A DNA stretch of 64,000 nucleotides from assembly GCA_000403275.2 (NCBI GenBank), contig KE159598.1, forward strand, positions 1,223,712 through 1,287,711, read 5' to 3'. Under the pieces are notes generated by a model that did no database searches, had not been told where the DNA came from, and saw only the letters and a list, made by a program, of their open reading frames with translations. Of this stretch, positions 33,519 through 42,900 are shown piece after piece; the first letter of the stretch is position 1, and each line of letters opens with the position of its first letter. Both the position numbers and the translations under genes were made by a program. The stretch is from Lachnospiraceae bacterium 28-4. GTDB taxonomy: Bacteria; Bacillota; Clostridia; Lachnospirales; Lachnospiraceae.

Positions 33519-33556
33519 TAAAAAAAGTGGGCGCAGAGAAGCTAATCCCTGCGCCC
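33519..33556 (-). terminator. Intercistronic terminator/attenuator between mobC and primase
   Basis: GGGCGCAG (33529-33536) and CTGCGCCC (33549-33556) with a run of A on the plus strand (T on the transcript) at 33519-33526. Confidence 0.65.
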
Positions 33557-33564
33557 GTATGTCC

Positions 33565-33903
33565 CTACAGGCTTGCAAATTTCCTTAACAGTTCCAGAAG
33601 CCCCGCCTGTGCCGCCGCATAGCCTTTCCGCAGATCCTCTACATCCTCAGCGTAAAGGCTGCGCGTCTCGTTACAGCGGCGGGCAATCTGGTTTGTGTTT
33701 GCCGCCAGGGAGCGCAGAAGTTTTGTAAGCTCCTTCACGCTCCCCATATCCAGATTGACGATATAGCCGTCAACCGCCATCTTCCGCAGGTAGGCACGTT
33801 TGTTCTTTGTGCCTGCCTGTTCCATCTTTTTCCTGATCAGGGCCATTTCCTCCGGGCTTACCATAAAGTAAAGCCCGATGGTGCGCCCCTCCTCTTTCCG
33901 CAT
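33565..33903 (-). CDS. MobC-like relaxosome accessory protein
   Basis: 112 residues; ATG overlaps the stop of the giant helicase gene (ATGA). The segment LYFMVSPEEMALIRKKMEQAGTKNKRAYLRKMAVDGYI is a ribbon-helix-helix-like DNA-binding region, and LLRSLAANTNQIARRCNETRSLY is the conserved MobC signature. It likely binds oriT and helps the relaxase open it. Confidence 0.88.
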   Translation of the reverse strand: MRKEEGRTIGLYFMVSPEEMALIRKKMEQAGTKNKRAYLRKMAVDGYIVNLDMGSVKELTKLLRSLAANTNQIARRCNETRSLYAEDVEDLRKGYAAAQAGLLELLRKFASL

Positions 33904-36900
33904 CAGATCGCCTCCCTTTCCTGCCCGCGCTCCGCTCCATAAGGAACCGGCGCAGGCCGCTCATATTCTTTTAAACTTTTCAGGATGGAGGGTTTTTCAT
34001 TCCCCCGCCCCTCATCTTCCTCCAGCTTCCGCGCCGGTTCCCCGCCGCGCCCTTTTTCCTCGTTGTCAAGCACCGTGTTAAGTTCCGCCAGACGCGCGGA
34101 TTTTTCCAGAAGTTCCGCCTCCTGTGCAAAGGGCCTCTCCGCTTCCTCTTTCGCGCTTTCCAGTTCTTTGTGCAGGCGCGCCATATTCTCCTTGTGGCGT
34201 TCCAGGCTCTGGGGGATTTTCTCCAGCGCATTGTTAATACGGGTAATGTTCCCCACCACATCATCGGAAAGTTCCGCCGTATGGGTCAGGTGCTGTTTCA
34301 TGGTCACTTTGAATTTCGCGCCGTCAAAGCACAGTTTCATGGGAAAACCACGGTACTCCCCAAGTTCAATCTCCTTGCCTGGGTCATCCATCAGACGGCA
34401 GGCCGCCACGATTGCCTTGCCCGCTTCCTTGCGCTCCGTGTATGCCGTCCCCATAACAGTCATGGAAAAAGCATCTTCTTTGGCCGGATGTGCCTCCAGT
34501 ACCGGCAGGTCGGCATTCAGGCAGTCGATGTAAAGCTGGGTTTCTTTTATCTTATTGGGGTAATAGCCCCGCACTTTATCCTGCATCTCGTACTGCTGCG
34601 CCTGGTGGTTGGATTTCAGCATTTTCAGCTTCGTCACCTGGATATCCAAATCCATTTTTTCCTTAATCCTGGTATCACCCGTGGCCAGCATCTTCACCTC
34701 CGCATAGGACAGGGCGGTGGCGTCCACATCCTCAATGGAGCGGGCCGGGCTTTTGGAGGTCATGATCTGGCCGATAAATTTCTGCTTCGACTCCACCAGC
34801 CCCCAGGTGTAGGCATCAAAGGTGCCCTTTGTGACATACCGGAAAATCCTTACCTTTTTATTCTCGTTGCCGCGCCTTACAATCCTCCCGGCGCGCTGCT
34901 CCAAATCCGCAGGACGCCAGGGGCAGTCCAGGTCATGGGACGCTACGAGTTTTGTCTGCACGTTGGTTCCGGCCCCCATCTTCTGTGTGCTGCCGAGAAG
35001 CACGCGCACCTGTCCATTCCGCACTTTTGCAAACAGTTCCGCTTTCTGCGCCTCTGTATTGGCATCATGGATAAAAGCGATCTCCTGCGGCGGGATTCCC
35101 TTTGCGATCAGCTTCTTGCGGATGTCCTCATAGACGCTTGCCTCCATGATGGTTTCTTCCTCCGTTGCTGCGGCTTCCCCCTCAGCTTCCGCTCCCTCTG
35201 CTCCCTCTTTTGCTTCTTCCTTTTTCGGCTCCGCCCTCCCCTTCGGCGTGGAGAGGTCTGAAAAGATGAGCTGTGTGCCCTTTGTTTCCGTACTCTCCTG
35301 CCAGATTCTAAATACATTGTCCACGCAGGCGTTCACCTTGCTTCCGGGGTCATCAGGAAGCAACGGGTTCATAATGCGCTGGTCTAAAGCTAACTTGCGC
35401 CCGTCCGACGTTATCTTCAACATGTTGTCGATCCGGGGGTCTATTTTCTCCTTCCGTATTTTTTCCGCCCTCTCCGCAAGGGACTGTACCATCGCTTTCT
35501 GCGCCTGGCTAGGTTCCGTCTGTATCGTGATATACTCCGCTTCCGGCACCGGGAGCTTTAACATATCCGCCGTCTGGATGTCAGCAGCCTCTTTCCAGCG
35601 GTTAATCAGTTCCGGCAGATTATAAAAACGTGCAAACCGGGTCTTTAAGCGGAACCCCGTCCCCTCCGGCTTTAATTCCACCGCCGTCACCTGCTCCCCG
35701 AAGGTCGCCGCCCAGTTGTCAAAGTGTTTCAGGCTCCGCACCTTCCCCGTGCTGTCCCGGTATCCTTCCTCCAGCATACTGTACTGGAGATAGCGCATCA
35801 TGGTATAAAGTTCTACCATTGAGTTGCTTACCGGGGTGCCGGTGGCAAAGACCACGCCGCGCCCGCCAGTGATTTCATCCATATAGCGGCACTTTGCAAA
35901 CATATCGCTGGACTTCTGCGCGTCCGTCTGGCTGATGCCCGCAACATTACGCATTTTCGTATGCATGTAAAGGTTTTTAAAACTATGTGCCTCGTCTACG
36001 AAAAGACGGTCAACGCCCAGCTCCTCAAAGGTAACGGTGTCATCTTTTTTCTTGTCATAAAGTTTCTTAATCTTAGCTTCCAGGTTCTTTTTTGTTTTTT
36101 CCATCTGCTTGACCGTGAATTTTTCCTCTTTATTTGCCTTCGCTTCCGCAATGGCATCCACGATCTCGTCAATCTGTCCCTGTATGATGGCCGCCTGCCG
36201 CTCCGGTGAAATAGGGATTTTCTCAAACTGCGAGTGGCCGATGATAACCGCGTCATAATCGCCGGTGGCAATCCGCGCGCAGAACTTTTTGCGGTTCTTC
36301 GGCTCAAAATCCTTTTTTGTGGCTACAAGCACCTTCGCGCCGGGGTAAAGGGTTAAAAAATCGCCGCCCCACTGTTCCGTCAGGTGGTTCGGCACAACCA
36401 TGATGGATTTTTTGCACAGTCCAAGCCGCTTGCTCTCCATCGCCGCCGCTATCATCTCATACGTCTTTCCCGCGCCTACCACATGGGCGAGCAGCGAATT
36501 ACCGCCGTACAGGATACGCGCGACCGCGTTCCTCTGGTGCGGCTCCAGCTTTATCTCCGGGTTCATCCCGATAAAATTGATATGCCTCCCGTCATATTCG
36601 CGGGGACGGGTGGAATTGAACAGCTTGTTGTAAATGCCGCATAAATCCGCGCGCCTGTCCGGGTCTTTGAAAATCCAGTCATGGAAAGCCTCTTTCATGG
36701 CATCCTGCTTCTGCTGCGCGATGGCCGTCTCTTTCTCATTCAGCACACGGGTTTCTTTCCCTTCTATATCCGTGTGCGTATCGAAAATCTGGACGCTGCG
36801 CTGGTTTAAACTGGCTTCAAAAATCTCATAGGCATTGATCCGCTTTGTGCCGTAGGTGGTGTGGACGCGGGTGTTCGTGATGCTGTCCTCCGATTTTCCC

Positions 36901-39900
36901 TTTATCCTCCATTCCCCTGTCACGTCTGAATACATCACGTCTATTCTCCCGTTCTGGAGCCGCCCCGGTGTCTGGAGCAGTTCAAACAAAAACTGCCTGT
37001 AATATTTTGTATCTATCCAGGGTGCGCCGATGCGGACGCTTATTTCCGGCGCAGTCAGGTCTTTCGGCTGCACCGCAGTAAGCGCCTCTACGTTGGCGGC
37101 AAATTCCGGGTATTCCTCCGCTGCTTTTTTTGCCCTTTCCAGTTTTTTCCGCACATTGCCGGAAAGGTATTCATCCGCAGTCTGCCAGCCCTTTTGCCAG
37201 TCCGTATTTTCCTCCGAAATGACAGCCGGGCCGCTGTCCGGGTCTTTGAAGATAATGCCCTTTAAGTCTGAAATGATCTGCGGTATTTTATCGCTCCCGC
37301 CCATCAGGGATGCCATGAATCCCAAATCCACACAGGCCCTCTCCCCGATGGAAACGCCCAGCGCCTCCACCGCCGTATCCACGCTTGTAACGCTTTGCCG
37401 GTGCTGGATTGTCCGCTTTGTGAACATATCAGCCTTGCGCTTTAAATTCCCTTCCTCGTCCAATACCTCCAGGGAACATAACAGCGGGTAAGAGGAATCC
37501 TGTCTAAAAGCAAGGCGGTTCCCGGCGCTGTTAAGCAGGCCGTATTTCTTCTGGAAATTGTCATAGAGTGTATTGAGCCGCTCCTGCTCTTTCCCGATCT
37601 GTGCATCATCCGCACCGTTAAGCTGTAAATCTATGAGCTGCCTTGCGCTGTCCCGGATCGCGATCATGCCCCGGATGCGGGCGGCAGGCATTTTCCCGAC
37701 TTCCATGCGCTTCATGCGCGAGTTTTCCCGGAAATAGAGTTTCCCGTCCTTTTCGGCAAAGCTGAAATTGCGTACCTGCGGGTCTGCCGGTATGGTTTCC
37801 TCTTTTTCTTTTCCTTCCTGCTCCGGCGCGTCCATGTGCAGGAGTTCTTGATCCGGTGCCCCGATATGCGTTACCGCCTCTGCAAGCTGCTTTTTCAGGT
37901 CAGCCCCTTCAAGCGGTATACATGCCGTTTCCGTGGCATTTCCGTACATATTCTCCCAGAAAGCCATCCTGCCCAGCACCATCTCCGGGTGCTGCAGATA
38001 ATAATTGTTTAAGGGTACGCCGTCCTCTGTCTGTCCTACGTTCACCCAATCCGGGAGCTTTTCCGGCGCGCTGCCCCGTTTCTGGAAAAACAGGATGTCC
38101 GCCGTCACCTCCGTACCCGCATTGGCTTTAAATGCGTTATTCGGCAGGCGCACTGCCCCCAAAAGGTCGGCTTTCTGCGCCAGCGCCTCCCGCACCCTGC
38201 CGTTTGCCTTATCCATTGTCCCCTTTGAGGTAATAAAGGCCACAACGCCGCCCGGACGCACTTTGTCCAGTGTTTTTGTGAGGAAATAATCGTGTATCAA
38301 AAGATTCTGCTTATCATACTGCCTGTCATGCACCTTGTACTCCCCGAAAGGCACATTCCCCACCGCAAGGTCAAAAAAGTCGCCCGGATGGTCGGTGGTT
38401 TCAAACCCGCCCACGGTAATATCCGCTTTCTGGTAAAGCTGCTTTGCGATGCGCCCGGTCAGGGAATCCAGTTCTACGCCGTAAAGGTTCGATTTTTCAA
38501 ATTCTTCCGGCACAAGCCCGAAGAAGTTCCCGATGCCGCAGGACGGCTCCAGGATGTTCCCCGGCTTAAAGCCCATGCGTTTTACCGCTTCGTACATTGC
38601 CTTAATCACAACAGGGCTTGTATAGTGGGCATTCAAGACTGTGCTGCGCGCCGATTCATATTCTTCCGGGGTCAGCAGTTCCTTTAGTTCTCCGTATTCC
38701 TTCCCCCATTTTTGATTATCCGCGTCAAATGCCTGGTAAAGCCCGCCCCACCCTACATATTTTGATAAAACCTCCTGTTCCTGCGGTGTGGCAAGGCGGT
38801 TTTCCGCTTCAATCTGTTTTAAAGTCCGGATTGCAGCGATGTTATTCTGGTATTTTGTTTTCTGCCCGCCCTCTCCCAGCGAATCGTCCGTGATGCGGAA
38901 ATTACTGCGGTCAGGGCCGGTATGGAGCTTCTCCACAACAATCTCATAAGGAAGCCCCTTACTGTAAACTCCCACCGTTTCTGCGTTGATAACCTGCCCG
39001 CCCTCAATCTCCACCATCTCCGGTGGTTCTTCTTCCTCCCTGTCTGCGCTTTCAGGTTCCGTAGGGAAAACGCCTTCCCTGGCTCCCTGCATTTCCTCCC
39101 ACCGGATTTTTTCATTCAGGCCGGCCTCCAACTGTTCCTGTATATGTGGCTCCACATAGATAAGCTGGTCATAGTCCAGAAATGCCAGTTCCCCGTCAAT
39201 CATCTCCCGCAGGCTGTCATACTGCCGTTTCTCCACACATTTCCCGTCCACAAACTGGCTGAAGGAAAAGTGGATCAGGTCAACATTCACCTGAACCTCA
39301 AAGCCGCCGTTTTCCGTGGTGCCGTAGGCAATCCCGACTTCTTCCAGGTTGGTAAAATCCACGCTGTCCTCATTGTATTCCTCAAGGCAGAAATCTTCGA
39401 TCAGGCGCTTCGCTTCCTCCATATCCCGGCTGTCCGGCACCTGCGTTTCCGCTTCTTCTCTGTAAACGGCGTCTTTTTCCGGCTCCGGCGCTGCATGTGC
39501 TTCTTCCGCCTGCCCTCCGGCATCCATCCCTGCCTGTGCCATATCTTCCGGGAAATTTCCATGTTCTAAATCATTCTCCCACTCCTGTTCCACACATTCC
39601 CGGACAAAGGGGACAGATTCCTCCCGGAAAATCGGAAACCACCCCTGCATATCCAGATCTTTCAGGCTGACACGCCCTTTTTCATAGTCAATGCTGTCAA
39701 CCTCCATGTGCCGCCCGTCAATGGTCAGCTTCATCCCAAGAGGGATGTAGTCGGCAATGTCCCTCTCCTTTACAATCTCATAAGGGGCGTTTTCCCCGCG
39801 CTCCGGGTCCGGTCTGGCAATGACAACGCTCTGCCCATGCTCCAAAAGGTCTTTTACTACCGCCTGCCATACCCTGCCCCCGGTAACGGAAGTCTCCCCA

Positions 39901-42900
39901 AGCCCGTCAATCTCTCTTGTAAGCAGCTTTGCGGAAAGGGCAGGGGCTGCCGCCTCCGCGTCTTTGCCGTAAAACAGGATGTATTCCCCCACCTGTACGC
40001 CCACCAGCTTATCCGGATGTTCTGTTTTGAGGTTTAAATATTCCTCCACATTGGGGGCAAGGTCTGTTTCTGCCTGCACGGTTCCGGTATCTTTTTCTGT
40101 TCCTTCCAAGACCGGCGCGGGTTCCTCCTTAATGACGGGTTTTCCGTCCTGATAGAAAATCTCTTTCCGGTCTCCATCTGCCTCCATAACGGCCCGCTCC
40201 GGGCGGTACCTCTGTTCTTCGATGTTATGGAACCATTGGTTGGCAAAGCGGTTTAAATCTTTGCGGAGTTTCGGAATCCATCTTCCGGGTTCGGGATAAA
40301 CCTGCTGGTACATCCCCATGCTGTCCTGCTGATAAGTAAGCGGCTCCAATGTCCCTTTTTCGTGGTCGATCCGGAAGGTCATCTCCGGGTCAGCCATAGA
40401 ATCACCGTTCTGCCGGTAATAATGTGCTATGGAGATTTCATTGCTGCCCACAGCCTCTATGTGCAGCGGCATCATGGCCTCTCCCGCCCGTAACTGCATA
40501 GCGGTGTAATGCTGGCCGGTAAAATCAGGGAACAGCCGCATAAATGCCCGGTAATTCAGTTCCGGTAACGTCCTGCCCTTCTTCTTATCCTGTGTCTCCG
40601 CCTCTCCCGCGCCGGCTTTTTCCTGCCCTCTGTTTTCTTCCGTCAGCAGATTGTCCGTATTTCCGGATTCTATCGGTTCCGCATCTTCCGGGGCGGCCTG
40701 TCTCTGCACAGAAGCTGCCCCTGTTTCCTTTGCCCATTCCGGCGCATCCGGCTCCCCGGCATGTCTCTCTATCGCGTCCCTTCTGTCTGTCACCACATCC
40801 TGATAGGTGCGCTCTAAAATATCCTCCACCATCCACGCCCTGAACATGGGAAGGGACTGGAAAGCATCATATAAATCCGGCTGGCTCTCCACAATCTCAT
40901 TGATAAAAAATCCAAGTTCATTGTCCAGTTCTGCCGCTGCGCTGTCATAGTCCGTCTCACGGTCACGCAGGTAAGAATAGAAACTGCTCTGCCGCACCAC
41001 GTCACTCAGCATGGAAAGCGCTTCCCTGTATAACTCTGCCGCAGATTTCCCCGCAGGGGACGCTTTTGTATCTTCCTCCGCCCGTATTTCCGGTTCCGCC
41101 TGGGTTGGTGTAGAAAATACAGGCGTCTCCTGTATGGCGGAAATATTCGTCTGTGTCTCGGCCGCTACTTTCCGTATCTGTTCCTTGATGGCCTCCGGCA
41201 GACCTTCATCGTAAAATGTCACACTCCTGTCAGCGTCTATATGGGCAACCGTCTTATAATCCCCATGTTCTTCTTCCAGGCGGTTCCACACGGTCAGGCC
41301 GTTCCCCAGAAAGCCATAGCCAATATCGTAATGGGAAAGGACGGCTTCCTCCTGCTCCTTTATCTGTTCCAGGTCAGAACCGGTTTTACTTGAGGCAGTA
41401 TCCGCCTGCCCTGCATCTTCCTCATTTACAGCCATAAAATCAAAAGTAAGCTGGCCGTCCGGCCTTTCTTTCACTTTCCCCGGCTGTTCTTTTGCAAGGT
41501 TCTTCTGTTTTTTGGCAAGGGCGCGGGCGGCGGCTTCCAGTTCCCCTAAAGGTTCCTTTTCCTTTCTGGATGCGTCCTGCTTCTCTTTTGCTTCCTTTTT
41601 TGCCGCCTCCCTTTTCTGCCTTTCCGCCCGCAGGGTTTCCTCCGGCAGCGGCGTAAACAGGGAGTATTCTCCCCTCTGGTATGCGCCCATATCTTCAATA
41701 GCCCTCTGCATGATGCCGTAACTGCGGCTTTCTTCCGGCGTTACGGTGGCAAAGGATTCCAGCATATCCTCATACAATGCCGCGCTGATTTTGGCATCAT
41801 CCAGCATAGGCTTAAAATCCCGCTCCGCCGCATCCACATCCCATTCAATGGAATTGCTGGGGTTCGGGGTATTGGGGCAGTAAAAATAAAAGGCGTATAT
41901 GCTCCGCGCAAGCCGTATCTTTTCATACTCGGAGGTATACGCCATTTCTTTCGGGTTTAAGTATCTTCCGGCATCAATCAGTTCCCCGATCCGCTTCTGT
42001 GCCTGGTTCCAGTTCATTTTTACCGTGTCATACCCTTTAAAACCGGAAGCGTCATCACAGCGGGTGAATTTTATCCCTTTGGAATCATGCCATTCGTCAT
42101 ATCCAATGTTCCCACCGCCACCAGTTCCGTACTCATTTTTCAGGAAATCCGCCCGCTCCTTCGCATCGTGCCTCTGGCAGAAAAACGAATAAATACGCAT
42201 TTTCCCCTCGGAGACACCGCTTCCGCGCATAAACATCCTGTCAATCTCATCTTCCGTGATAAAGCTGCCCTTTGCCGGCTCAAACCCCTCCGTGCCGTGG
42301 AACTGCCTCGGCTCTATGTCAAGATTGAAAAGGCTGTTTAATATCTCCTGCGGGTTATGGAAATGGAAACGCATAAGGCCACGGTCTGCCTCATAAGCGC
42401 GGACAAAATCGGTAAGTTCGGAAACAAAAATATCACGGCTCTCCTTTTCCTCCAAAAGCCCTGCAATCTTTTCCGTGCTGTCAGGGAATCCCCCGTACAG
42501 TTCTGAAACATGCGGCAGGAAACCGCCCTCCACTGCTTCTTCGCTTAAATCCTGCCGCAGATACCACAGCTTTGCCGCCAGTTCCTGGTACTCATTTCCC
42601 CTTGCGGTATCTAATATTTCCTGCGTGGCATAGATGCCTTCTTCCAGAAGTTCCGATACCTGCTCCGCCGCCTGTTCCCAGGTTACAAGGGTAGCGCCGG
42701 GGACATTGGCAGTGCGTCCGGGCGCGATCTTTATTCCTTCCTTATCAAACCATAAAGCGTATTTTTCCCCGGCAACCGTAAGCCCCTTGCCTCCTGTGCC
42801 GTACTCTTTTTGCAGGAAAGCGGCGGCGGCTTCGACAGAGGGGGATTTCTGGTAAAAGGCGGCAATCCGCATGGCGCTGTTTTTTTCATTCCCGCCGCTG

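Noticed and set aside
34170..35261. 363-codon plus-strand frame opposite the SNF2 domain
   Set aside because: Antisense shadow of the giant helicase gene in GC-rich DNA; no recognisable protein features.
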